DNA from: Candidatus Solibacter sp.
Lineage (GTDB): Bacteria; Acidobacteriota; Terriglobia; Bryobacterales; Bryobacteraceae
Length of the DNA: 64,000 nucleotides
NCBI GenBank assembly: GCA_013822245.1
Contig: PNKE01000010.1
Coordinates: forward strand, 19,077 to 83,076
Direction of reading: 5' to 3'
Shown here: positions 51,606 to 59,658 of the stretch, piece after piece
Numbering within the stretch: position 1 is the stretch's first letter
Layout: every line of letters begins with the position of its first letter
The notes under the pieces: generated by a model
Told to the model about the DNA's origin: nothing
The model's database searches: none
Seen by the model: the letters and a program-made list of their open reading frames with translations, nothing else
Position numbers and translations under genes: made by a program

Positions 51606-52685
51606 ATGACCCGGCGAACTTTTTCTCTGATGGGCTTCGCCTCGGCCGCTGCACGGCTTCGCGCAGCCGCGCCGGGCCTGATGCTCGGCTACGACACGTA
51701 CTCGATCCGGGCGTGGGACTGGAAGGCGCCGCGCCATCTTGAATTCGCCGCATCGCTGAAGCTGGACGCGATCCAGATTTCGTCGCTGGGCGATTTCGAA
51801 TCGCTCGACGCACCGTATCTGGCGAAGATCCGCGACCAGGCCAGGGCGGCCAATATCGTGATCGACGCCGGCACGGGCTGCATCTGCCCGTCGGCGCGGG
51901 CGTACAGGTTGAAGGAAGATCCGGCGGCGCATCTTCGGCGGGCGCTTGAGGCGGCCAGGGCGGTGGGGGCGCGCACGCTGCGCTGCTACCTGGGCGACTC
52001 GCCAGACCGCTACGACGCAACGCCGATCGAGCAGCACATGGAGGACACGATCAAGGTGTTCCGGGCGGCCAAGGGCGCGGCCGAGGCAACGGGCGTGAAG
52101 ATCGCCATCGAGAACCACTCGGGCGATTTGCAGGCCTGGGAGGCGCGGACGATTATCGAAGAGGCCGGCAAGTCGTACGTGGGCGCGTGTCTGGATACGG
52201 GCAACCCGATCTGGTGCGTCGAGCACCCTGAGGTCACCATGGAAGTGCTCGGCCCGGTGACGGTGACGACGCATGTCCGCGACACGGCGCTGTTCGCGCA
52301 TCCGAGCGGCTGCGCGGCGCACTGGACGGCGCTGGGCGACGGGTCTGTCAATTTCAATCGCATCGTCGAACAGCACATGAAGCTGTGCCCGGCGGCGCCG
52401 ATGCACCTGGAGATCATCACCGGACGGCCGCCGCGGATCGTGCCGTATCTCGAAGAGAGCTTCTGGAAGGGGTTCCCGAAGGCGCGGGCGTCGGAATTTG
52501 CGCGGTTCGTGGCGCTGGTGAAGCAGGGCTCGCCGCTGATGAAGCCGATGATCATCGCCGACGCGCCGGGCGGGAAGGTCCCTGAATTTACGGCGGCGCT
52601 GAAGGTGCAGCAGAAGCTCGATCTGGAACGGTCACTGGAGTACGCCAAGAAGACGCTGGGCGCGGGCGTGAACTGGAGGGCGTAG
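51606..52685 (+). CDS. sugar phosphate isomerase/epimerase-like TIM barrel protein with Tat-like signal
   Basis: 359 residues. N-terminus MTRRTFSLMGFASAAARLRA resembles a twin-arginine signal. The barrel is of the xylose-isomerase-like AP endonuclease 2 type: LMLGYDTYSIRAWDWKAPRH, LDAIQISSLGDFESLD, VKIAIENHSGDLQAWEARTI (metal Glu), GACLDTGNPIWCVEHPE (metal Asp) and TTHVRDTALFAHP (metal His). The substrate is unknown. The next gene starts on the base after the stop. Confidence 0.85.
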   Translation: MTRRTFSLMGFASAAARLRAAAPGLMLGYDTYSIRAWDWKAPRHLEFAASLKLDAIQISSLGDFESLDAPYLAKIRDQARAANIVIDAGTGCICPSARAYRLKEDPAAHLRRALEAARAVGARTLRCYLGDSPDRYDATPIEQHMEDTIKVFRAAKGAAEATGVKIAIENHSGDLQAWEARTIIEEAGKSYVGACLDTGNPIWCVEHPEVTMEVLGPVTVTTHVRDTALFAHPSGCAAHWTALGDGSVNFNRIVEQHMKLCPAAPMHLEIITGRPPRIVPYLEESFWKGFPKARASEFARFVALVKQGSPLMKPMIIADAPGGKVPEFTAALKVQQKLDLERSLEYAKKTLGAGVNWRA

Positions 52686-53138
52686 ATGTTGCCGGACATC
52701 GCGGTGGTCGAGGTTGCGGCGCGGACGGCGCTCGTCTTGACTGCCACGACCACGATGGAGGAGCTTGGCGAAGTTCTTTCCAGGCTTTTTCCGGAACTGT
52801 GCGCGCGGGCGGCTGGGCTTGGGTTGACGCCCAAGGGCGCGCCGTTCACGCGGTACGGGGCGACGCAGGCGGACGGGTCGATTGAGATTGAAGCCTGCCT
52901 GACGGTTGAGGGGAGCGGGGGGAGCGGCGGTGTGGCGCTGGATGCCTGCCGGGCGGTGATGGTCTCGCATTTCGGCGACTATTCGACGCTGGGCGACGCC
53001 CACTTCGCGCTGGGCGAATTCGTCCGTCGTGAAAGGTTGGAGACGGCCGGGCTGTGCTGGGAAGAATACGTGACCGACCCAGGCGCGGAGCCGGATCCGG
53101 AGAAGTGGGAGACGCGGGTTTACTGGCCGGTGAAGTAG
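52686..53138 (+). CDS. GyrI-like small-molecule-binding domain protein
   Basis: 150 residues fitting the GyrI/AraC effector-binding (SOUL-like) fold: IAVVEVAARTALVLTATTTM, MEELGEVLSRLFPELCARAA, TRYGATQADGSIEIEACLTV and the end EEYVTDPGAEPDPEKWETRV. No DNA-binding domain is attached, so it would be a stand-alone ligand-binding or hydrolase-like member. It abuts the preceding isomerase-like gene with no gap. Confidence 0.75.
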   Translation: MLPDIAVVEVAARTALVLTATTTMEELGEVLSRLFPELCARAAGLGLTPKGAPFTRYGATQADGSIEIEACLTVEGSGGSGGVALDACRAVMVSHFGDYSTLGDAHFALGEFVRRERLETAGLCWEEYVTDPGAEPDPEKWETRVYWPVK

Positions 53139-53145
53139 CGCCGCA

Positions 53146-53622
53146 TCAGGCCGGCTCGTCGATCAATTCCTGGATGGCGGCGCCGAGCAGGATGTCTGAG
53201 ACATGGCCCATGCGCTGCATGCGGCGGGTCCCATTACGGCCGATCAGGACGAGGGTGGGCGTGCCCTGCATGGCGTAACGGGAAAAGGTCTCGGGCTGCC
53301 AGCTTTCGCCGGCGGCGTCCATGGCGACGGGGAATTTCAGGTTGTGCTCGTCGAGGAACCGCCGCAGCGCCTCTTTGTCCGAACTCGATGACGATTCGAA
53401 CGGGCAGTGCAGTCCGATGACGATGAGGTCGGCGCGGTCGAACGACTCCCAAAGTTCGCGCGCCTGCGGCAGCGACAACTGGATGCAGCCCTCGCATTTG
53501 CGCTGGAAAGCGAAGATGGCGGCCACGCGGCCGCGGAGCGTTTCGAGGCTGAGCGGTTCGGCCGTGTTCAACCATGAACTGGCGGCGATTTCGGGCGCCG
53601 GCATCTCTCGCTTTTGGGCCAT
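53146..53622 (-). CDS. thioredoxin-fold peroxiredoxin/TlpA-like redox protein
   Basis: 158 residues without a signal peptide. The fold is shown by IFAFQRKCEGCIQLSLPQAR with a CEGC redox pair, DLIVIGLHCPFESSSSSDKE, LKFPVAMDAAGESWQPETFS and QGTPTLVLIGRNGTRRM with the cis-proline. AhpC/TSA and TlpA-like proteins reduce peroxides or disulfides. The start MAQKREMPAPEI at 53622 is chosen because it gives the family N-terminus. It is divergent from the acid phosphatase gene with about 33 bp between the starts. Confidence 0.8.
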   Translation of the reverse strand: MAQKREMPAPEIAASSWLNTAEPLSLETLRGRVAAIFAFQRKCEGCIQLSLPQARELWESFDRADLIVIGLHCPFESSSSSDKEALRRFLDEHNLKFPVAMDAAGESWQPETFSRYAMQGTPTLVLIGRNGTRRMQRMGHVSDILLGAAIQELIDEPA

Positions 53623-53655
53623 GTCCCATCTTATGATGGGAGTCCGGAGGACTTC

Positions 53656-54432
53656 GTGACCATCACAATTCGCTCGATGGTTCTGCTGCTGCTTGGCGTT
53701 GCACTGGCTCCGGCGCAGGATCTGATGAATTCCGTCGTCTGGATGCAGCGGGCCATCGAGTATCGCGCGGCCACGACGCAGACCTACCGCTCGGCCGAAC
53801 AGGCGATGCTGAAGGCGCTGGCGATGCCCAATTGGACGGCGGCGATCGAACAATCGGGCGAATTCGCGGCCAAGCCGCCGGCGGTGATTTTGGATCTGGA
53901 CGAGACGGTGTTGGACAACTCGCCGTATCAGGCGAGGCAGATCGTTGACGGGACCGCGTTTGACGGCGCTTCGTGGACGGCGTGGGTGGCCGAGGCGAAG
54001 GCGGAGCTGCTGCCCGGCGCGGCGGATTTCCTGAACGCGGCGGCGTTCCATGGCGTGAGGCGGATCTATGTTTCAAACCGCGTCTGCACGGCGGCGGAGA
54101 CGGACCCGACGGTGGTGGTGCTGAGGCGGCACGGGTTGCTGGGGCGGAACGACACGCTGATGTGCAAGGCGTCGAATGAGGATAGTTCGGACAAGTCGGC
54201 GCGGCGGTACAGGGCCAGCGCCGGGCACCGCGTCCTGCTGTTGATCGGCGACGACATCGGCGATTTCTTCACGGTCGCCCGCGACGCCAAGGCGCGCGAC
54301 GAGGCGCTGACGCGCTACCAGCGCTGGTTCGGCGACCGCTGGTTCATTCTGCCGAATCCGGCGTATGGTTCGTGGGAGCGGCTGTATCCGGACAATGCGT
54401 CGAAGAAGAGCGCGCTGCGGCTGGACAGATAG
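53656..54432 (+). CDS. secreted HAD-family acid phosphatase (lipoprotein e(P4)/class C-like)
   Basis: 258 residues from a GTG at 53656, which has GGAGG at good spacing; ATG at 53677 inside the signal peptide is less likely. After the signal (SMVLLLLGVALAPAQ) comes a helical segment, then PAVILDLDETVLDNSPYQAR with the HAD nucleophile DLDET, RRIYVSNRVCTAAETDPTVV, and the second acidic site LLIGDDIGDFF. The lipoprotein lipobox of e(P4) is absent. It dephosphorylates nucleotides or sugar phosphates in the periplasm. Confidence 0.87.
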   Translation: MTITIRSMVLLLLGVALAPAQDLMNSVVWMQRAIEYRAATTQTYRSAEQAMLKALAMPNWTAAIEQSGEFAAKPPAVILDLDETVLDNSPYQARQIVDGTAFDGASWTAWVAEAKAELLPGAADFLNAAAFHGVRRIYVSNRVCTAAETDPTVVVLRRHGLLGRNDTLMCKASNEDSSDKSARRYRASAGHRVLLLIGDDIGDFFTVARDAKARDEALTRYQRWFGDRWFILPNPAYGSWERLYPDNASKKSALRLDR

Positions 54433-54451
54433 GGGGGCGACGAGTTCACTT

Positions 54452-55225
54452 ATGACACCTGTTTATAGCTGCCACCGTACGCCGGGCAAGCCGGACTGGG
54501 CAAAGGCTCCGCGCTCGCCGCGTTTCGTCGATATGGTTTCCGGAGAACCGGCGTGGTTTGACACCCGGGCGGCGATGCTCTGGGACGACGAGAACCTCTA
54601 TGTGAAGTTCTGGGGCGAGTCGCCCTGCATCGAAGCCCGGAAGACCGAACGCGACTCGCTGATCTTCCTCGAGAGCGACTTCGAGCTGTTTATCGACGGC
54701 GGTGATGCGTATTACGAGTTTGAGATCAATGCCGCGAACACGGTGTACGAGGTGTTTTTCATCTGGAAGGACGCGTACGGGAAGTTTGACGCCGGGGAGT
54801 TCAGCCTGACCGGGCGCGATGCGCTGTCGTTTGGCGGCGACGGGGACCGATCCGGCGCGACCTTCTGGCGGGGCACGCATCCGCGGGGGGCGCGGTGGGC
54901 GTTTCTGGACTATGATTTCGCGGGGCTGGAGACGGCGGTGGAAGTGGATGGTCATTTGAACGACAGGATGAAGCTGTCTCGCGGTTGGTCGGCCGAGGCG
55001 CGTTTCCCGTGGGCGGGGATGAAGCACCTGGCCGCGGGTCGTCCGCTGCCGCCGAAGGACGGCGACATCTGGCGGTTCTTTTTGGGCCGGTTCGAGAAGT
55101 TGATGGCGGGGGGCAGGGAGGTCCAGCCGCATCCGGCATGGTGCTGGACGCCGCACGGGATCTATGACACGCACCAGCCGGACTGCTGGACGCCGGTTGT
55201 TTTCAGTGCGAAGGCAGTCCCATAG
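54452..55225 (+). CDS. CBM9-like carbohydrate-binding family protein
   Basis: 257 residues. The beta-sandwich of family 9 carbohydrate-binding modules is shown by AMLWDDENLYVKFWGESPCI, FLESDFELFIDGGDAYYEFE and AANTVYEVFFIWKDAYGKFD, with GWSAEARFPWAGMKHLAAGR near the end. There is no signal peptide or catalytic module, so it is a stand-alone domain whose ligand is unknown. The ATG at 54452 is chosen over an earlier start that would overlap the phosphatase gene. Confidence 0.8.
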   Translation: MTPVYSCHRTPGKPDWAKAPRSPRFVDMVSGEPAWFDTRAAMLWDDENLYVKFWGESPCIEARKTERDSLIFLESDFELFIDGGDAYYEFEINAANTVYEVFFIWKDAYGKFDAGEFSLTGRDALSFGGDGDRSGATFWRGTHPRGARWAFLDYDFAGLETAVEVDGHLNDRMKLSRGWSAEARFPWAGMKHLAAGRPLPPKDGDIWRFFLGRFEKLMAGGREVQPHPAWCWTPHGIYDTHQPDCWTPVVFSAKAVP

Positions 55226-55245
55226 AATCAGCGCGAGGCGAGCAG

Positions 55246-55884
55246 ATGGGAGCAAGACACAAGGGGCGCGGCCCGTGGGGACTGACGCGGGATGAATTGA
55301 AGCGCTACCAGGCGATGAAGACGCCGGACGGGGTGCAGCGCCACCTGGATGAAGAGATCCAGTACGATCTGGAGCCGGACGGGCCGCGGTGCAGGTCGCC
55401 GAGGCTGACGCTGGAGGCGGGAGTGGCGCACTGCATGGGCGGAGCGCTGCTGGCGGCGGCGGCGTTGCGGGTGTTGGGCCATGAGCCGTTGATTCTGGAT
55501 CTGGAATCGGTGCGCGACGACGACCACGTGCTGGCGCTGTTCCGGTCAAAGGAAGGGCTTTGGGGGGCGGCGGCGAAGTCGAATTATGCCGGGCTGAGGT
55601 ACCGGGAGCCGGTGTACAGGACGCTGCGCGAACTGGTGATGAGCTACTTCGAGCACTATTACAACCTGAGCGGCGAGCGGACGTTGCGGGCCTATTCGAC
55701 GCGGCCGGTGAATCTGAAGCGTTTCGATGCCGTGGATTGGATGACTACGGATGAACCGCTATGGGCGATCCCGAATTGCCTGGCCGAAGTGGCGCACACG
55801 CGGCTGCTGCCGCCGGAGGCCGAGCGGCGGTTGACGCGGCTGGATGAGCGCAGCGTTGCGGCCGGCAAGACCGGGATGCGCTGA
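55246..55884 (+). CDS. conserved protein with transglutaminase-like Cys-His-Asp arrangement
   Basis: 212 residues. GVAHCMGGALLAAAALRVLG, then LDLESVRDDDHVLALFRSKE and WGAAAKSNYAGLRYREPVYR have the order of a transglutaminase-like cysteine-protease fold: a helix-capping Cys, a downstream His and an Asp-like strand. No signal peptide or known role. It lies 20 bases behind the CBM9-like gene. The family is recognised only at fold level. Confidence 0.65.
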   Translation: MGARHKGRGPWGLTRDELKRYQAMKTPDGVQRHLDEEIQYDLEPDGPRCRSPRLTLEAGVAHCMGGALLAAAALRVLGHEPLILDLESVRDDDHVLALFRSKEGLWGAAAKSNYAGLRYREPVYRTLRELVMSYFEHYYNLSGERTLRAYSTRPVNLKRFDAVDWMTTDEPLWAIPNCLAEVAHTRLLPPEAERRLTRLDERSVAAGKTGMR

Positions 55885-55967
55885 AGGGCGCGGGGCGCGG
55901 ATGATATTCTGGCAATAGAGTTCTCAAACTTTCAGCCGCCCACAGACGTCATTAAGTTAAGACAGCC

Positions 55968-56801
55968 ATGATCCGTACGATTTTGTTCATCGCAGCCGCA
56001 ATGTTGCCCCTGTTCGCCCAGGCCCCGGCGCCGGGCAGCGTGGAGGAGACCGTCGCCAGCAGGGCGGGGGAGTTCTACAAGCTCCAGATGGAGGGCAAAT
56101 TCAGGGCGGCCGAAAGGCTGGTCTGCGAATCCAGCCAGGAGGCGTACTACCTGAGCGAGAAGAAGAAGTGGCTGAGCGCCGAGGTGGCCGAGGTGAAGAT
56201 GGGCGAAGGGGGCGGGAAGGCGACGGTGTCGATCGTTCTCGGGTCGAACGTGATGACGCCGATGGGCAACTTGCAGGTGAAGTCGCGGCTGCCGTCGGAG
56301 TGGCGGCTGGAGGGGGGCGGGTGGTGCAATCACATGCCTGAATCTGAACCGGGTCCGAAAGATACGCCGTTCGGCAAGTTCTCGGCGGGTCCGGGGCTGC
56401 CGGGGACTGGCTCCGGGCCGCCGGACATGAAAAAGGTGGATAAGCCGTTCGTGATGAACGCTGTGCGGGTGTCGCGCAAGTCGTTGCGCGTGAAAGGGTA
56501 TGCGGCGTCGGGCGATCAGACCGAGGTGGAGAACGCGCTGCAAGGGCCGGTGGATCTGAAACTGGTTTCGCCGCGCGTCCAGGGCTTGCAGGTGACGCTG
56601 TCCGAGACCACGTTGAACGCCTCCGCAAAGGCGGTCCTGAAGGTGGACTACAAACCGGAGAACGACACGCTGAAGCCCAGCCAGGCCATCGTCATCCTGG
56701 TATCGCCGACGGGCCAGCGGGTCGAGATCCCCCTGCATTTCGAAGTGCAGAAGGAAGTCTTGGACCAGATGCCCGAGGCCCTGCGGCCGAAGCAGCAGTA
56801 G
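55968..56801 (+). CDS. secreted protein of unknown function
   Basis: 277 residues. Signal peptide MIRTILFIAAAMLPLFAQAP, then a helix-rich section (SVEETVASRAGEFYKLQMEG, AERLVCESSQEAYYLSEKKK) resembling an NTF2-like fold. A beta-sandwich C-terminal half follows (PFVMNAVRVSRKSLRVKGYA; KPSQAIVILVSPTGQRVEIP). It contains a single Cys in the mature part besides one near the centre. No family was recognised. Confidence 0.7.
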   Translation: MIRTILFIAAAMLPLFAQAPAPGSVEETVASRAGEFYKLQMEGKFRAAERLVCESSQEAYYLSEKKKWLSAEVAEVKMGEGGGKATVSIVLGSNVMTPMGNLQVKSRLPSEWRLEGGGWCNHMPESEPGPKDTPFGKFSAGPGLPGTGSGPPDMKKVDKPFVMNAVRVSRKSLRVKGYAASGDQTEVENALQGPVDLKLVSPRVQGLQVTLSETTLNASAKAVLKVDYKPENDTLKPSQAIVILVSPTGQRVEIPLHFEVQKEVLDQMPEALRPKQQ

Positions 56802-56854
56802 ACCGGCTGGTTTGGCATTGGGTTTGCACTGTCTGGCGCAGGAGTTCGCGAGCC

Positions 56855-57418
56855 ATGACAACGACCAGTGCCAGCGGAACGTCGCTGGGCGAGTTTCTCG
56901 AAAATGCACGGCAGCCGGGGCGGAGTTCTGCGTTCGCAGAGCAAGCCGAACGATTTCAACAATTTATCGATGAGTCGATGGCCGCCAGACCGGATGCTCT
57001 GGCGGCTTGGCCCAGCGCGAAGGCGGCGAGGCTCGGCGTGTTTGGCGGTTCCACAGTGGTACATTCCTACGAGCAGTTGACCCAGATTGGAACGGGCGAG
57101 GCGGTGGCGGATGTGAGCGGGCCGAGGGAAGCGGCGGAGAGCATTCAACTGGCCGACCGCAGTCTGGCGAAACTCAGGGCGGCGCTGGCGGCGGAGGGAC
57201 TGGACCCGGAGTCGGTGCAGATCTCATTTGAGCGGCGGGATGTCGGAACCTTCGACGGCACGAATGTGCTGGAGTTGCTGCAAGTGGAGACCGCGGACGG
57301 CAAATGGGCCGAGTTCTCGGCGCAGTTGACCGAGGAAAGCCCCGAGGTGACGGTGTGCGTCATCCGCCACATGATCGAAGGCACGGGCGGATGGGGAGCA
57401 GAGACGGCGGTGAGTTAG
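56855..57418 (+). CDS. hypothetical protein
   Basis: 187 residues, no signal peptide or membrane helix. It starts with a disordered Ser/Thr stretch, then FLENARQPGRSSAFAEQAER and the strands VFGGSTVVHSYEQLTQIG, DVGTFDGTNVLELLQVETAD and EVTVCVIRHMIEGTGGWGAE. No family was recognised. Its 3' end overlaps the convergent gene by four bases. Confidence 0.6.
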   Translation: MTTTSASGTSLGEFLENARQPGRSSAFAEQAERFQQFIDESMAARPDALAAWPSAKAARLGVFGGSTVVHSYEQLTQIGTGEAVADVSGPREAAESIQLADRSLAKLRAALAAEGLDPESVQISFERRDVGTFDGTNVLELLQVETADGKWAEFSAQLTEESPEVTVCVIRHMIEGTGGWGAETAVS

Positions 57419-58290
57419 CGGCCGCCGATTTTGAGAAGGCGCGAGGCGTATTCGGCGGCGGCGTCGAGGTGCTTGCCGGCGTCGTCCCAGCGCTGGGATT
57501 CGATGGCTTTGAGCGCCATATTCATTGACAGGTCCATGCGGACGAGCATCTGCTCGGTATCGGGATGGATGGCGAGACCGCGGCCCTGGACGGATAGACG
57601 GATGGCCTCGGTGGACGACCGGGCGGTGTAGACGCTGGCGGCGACGCTGGTGTAGCGTTCTTCGAGAGTGCGGTAGATTTTGGCCGATTCGGGCGACAGC
57701 GAGAGCGGATCGACCTTCGGGAACGGGGGCATCTGGGCGAGCGGGCCCGACGGCGCGTTGGTGGACGGGCGCAGCGGCATGCCGCCCCATTCGTTCTGTG
57801 ACGGGCTTTCCTGAGGTTGAACGCCGATGTTGATCCAACCGGGCATGGATCCGCCGAGGGCGCGGATGCGTCCGCCGAGGAAGCCGATATCGCCGCCCTG
57901 GCCGCCGTAGCGGGAGTAAAGGAGGTAAGCGTTGCGGTAGCCGAGCAGAGCGCCGGAGGGATCGGCGGCGAGGCCGGCTTCGGGAGAGTCCAGGGCCATG
58001 GCCATGCGCTGCCATGCTCCAGCGGCGGCGATGCCGACCGATGGGTCGAGCTGAGGGTTGGCCTGCACGCCGGCGAGAAAATTCGACGCCCGGCCGATCA
58101 GCAGACGGTGCTGTGGACCGATCTGGCTGCCCTGGCCGAGTTCGGCCTGCAAGGCCCGGGTGAGGGTTCCGATGTCGGCGGCCGCCACCTGGCTCCGCCG
58201 GGATTCAAGCCGGTCGAGGAGGCTGGAGGCAGACTGGGATTGCGCGAGGCAAACGGGGGCGAAGAGCCAAACGGCCAGGATCGAACGCAT
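57415..58290 (-). CDS. secreted protein of unknown function sharing its C-terminal domain with the neighbouring kinase
   Basis: 291 residues. Signal peptide MRSILAVWLFAPVCLAQ. The start is the ATG at 58290 because AGGAGG lies six bases upstream; an ATG two codons earlier would overlap the ribosome site. A helical N-terminal half (SSLLDRLESRRSQVAAADIG) leads to a Pro-rich middle and a helical C-terminal domain: GRGLAIHPDTEQMLVRMDLS, SQRWDDAGKHLDAAAEYASR, ending LLKIGGR. The same domain ends the Ser/Thr kinase two genes upstream (ARGLSPNSEITSAHQQM ... RILKAGGR). It is last in a three-gene operon. Confidence 0.75.
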   Translation of the reverse strand: MRSILAVWLFAPVCLAQSQSASSLLDRLESRRSQVAAADIGTLTRALQAELGQGSQIGPQHRLLIGRASNFLAGVQANPQLDPSVGIAAAGAWQRMAMALDSPEAGLAADPSGALLGYRNAYLLYSRYGGQGGDIGFLGGRIRALGGSMPGWINIGVQPQESPSQNEWGGMPLRPSTNAPSGPLAQMPPFPKVDPLSLSPESAKIYRTLEERYTSVAASVYTARSSTEAIRLSVQGRGLAIHPDTEQMLVRMDLSMNMALKAIESQRWDDAGKHLDAAAEYASRLLKIGGR

Positions 58291-58324
58291 AACCATCCTC
58301 CTTCCGGACGAGTTGATCTCCGGG

Positions 58325-59635
58325 CTACTGCAAGACCTTCCTGGCGAGCATCTTCGGCTCGGGCGGCGCAACGCCGTTGTAGGCGCCGACGGCGACGCGC
58401 TCGCGGACTTCGGTAATCAGGAGCTGGCCGACGCGTTCAAGGTCGTAGTCGATCACCTCCTTGGTGGTGGGGTCGAGGATCTCGCGGCGGACGCGGTAGA
58501 CGTCAAAGCGGTCGCAATTGGAGACGCCGTTCACCCCGCCGGCGGCGAGGTAGATGCGGTCGCCGCTGACGTCGGCGATGCGGGCCTCGATTTCGAGGCT
58601 GCGGGCCTGGACTCCGGAGGCGCGGGCATTGGCCGATGAGGCGACTTTATCGATGCACTCGGTGGTGGCCTCGCCGACGATGGTGGCGGCGAAGTTGGTG
58701 CTGGTCAAGTCAGTGGAGCCGAAGCCGCCGCCGCGCGAACCGGCTCCGGCGATAGCAAGGGAGGTAGCTTTGCGCCTCGACTCGCCGCGGGCCTCGCCCT
58801 GATCGATGACCTCGCTGGTTTCGGCGTCGACGAGGCGGTAGCTGACGGCGACGACGGCGGTGCTTTCGCCCGCGCCGACGCGGGTGCGGCCGAGGACTTT
58901 GGGCGCGTAGCCGCCGAGATCGACGCCGCGGCGTTTGTCGTCGCGGCCGAAGATGGTGATGGTCCCCATGAGGATAGCGTCGGCGCCGATGATGCGGCCG
59001 ATGCGGGCGTTGGGCGCCTGCCGGGCGCGGTTGCTGGCGCCGAGATCCTGCTCGGCGAGGAGTTTGCTCAGGTTGCGGCGTTCGACGACGCGGAACTGGC
59101 CGGATTCGGCGATGCGCTTCATCAGCAGCGCCTGGATGCCCTTGCCGAGGTCAACGTGGGTGCCGAAGATGGCCTGGGCCGTGGACTTCACCGTGCCGTA
59201 GTCGAACTCGTCGATGGCCAGAATGCGCTTGGCGGAGGAAGCCGCGGGCGTGCAGGGAATGGCGGAGAGGTCAGAGTTCCAGGTCGGGTTTGCCGCCGCG
59301 GCCGAGGGAGCGGCAGCCGGAGACGAAGGCGCCGGAGCGGGAGCGCCGCCGCCGGAGAAGGCGACGATGACGGCGTCCGAGGCGCCGAGTTGCCTGAGGG
59401 CGATCAGATCGTCGGGCGTCGCTTTCAGCGCCGGGCCGAAGGAGTTGATCTGGTTGAGGATGGCCTGATCGGGCAGTTTCATTTGAACCATCTTCTTGAT
59501 CTGGTCGAGCGGCCTCACGGCGGCCTTCTTCGGCGCCGCCGTGTTCTTCGCCGGGGCTGGGGTCCTGGGCGGCGCCTGGCCAAACGCGGCGAAACTGAAG
59601 AGCGTCAGCAATGCGGTCAACGTTCGGGGTGTCAT
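58325..59635 (-). CDS. CsgG-domain secreted protein
   Basis: 436 residues. Signal peptide MTPRTLTALLTLFSFAAFGQ. A short helical module (QIKKMVQMKLPDQAILNQIN) and a Pro/Ala linker precede a CsgG-type alpha/beta domain (RILAIDEFDYGTVKSTAQAI, ESGQFRVVERRNLSKLLAEQ, GRIIGADAILMGTITIFGRD, VAVSYRLVDAETSEVIDQGE). A small C-terminal beta domain follows (IADVSGDRIYLAAGGVNGVS). CsgG forms the curli export pore; solitary CsgG domains without a lipobox, as here, more often act as periplasmic stress or assembly factors. It sits between the kinase and the secreted protein with 23- and 34-bp gaps. Confidence 0.85.
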   Translation of the reverse strand: MTPRTLTALLTLFSFAAFGQAPPRTPAPAKNTAAPKKAAVRPLDQIKKMVQMKLPDQAILNQINSFGPALKATPDDLIALRQLGASDAVIVAFSGGGAPAPAPSSPAAAPSAAAANPTWNSDLSAIPCTPAASSAKRILAIDEFDYGTVKSTAQAIFGTHVDLGKGIQALLMKRIAESGQFRVVERRNLSKLLAEQDLGASNRARQAPNARIGRIIGADAILMGTITIFGRDDKRRGVDLGGYAPKVLGRTRVGAGESTAVVAVSYRLVDAETSEVIDQGEARGESRRKATSLAIAGAGSRGGGFGSTDLTSTNFAATIVGEATTECIDKVASSANARASGVQARSLEIEARIADVSGDRIYLAAGGVNGVSNCDRFDVYRVRREILDPTTKEVIDYDLERVGQLLITEVRERVAVGAYNGVAPPEPKMLARKVLQ

Positions 59636-59658
59636 AGAGAGCCTCTCCATTTGATATC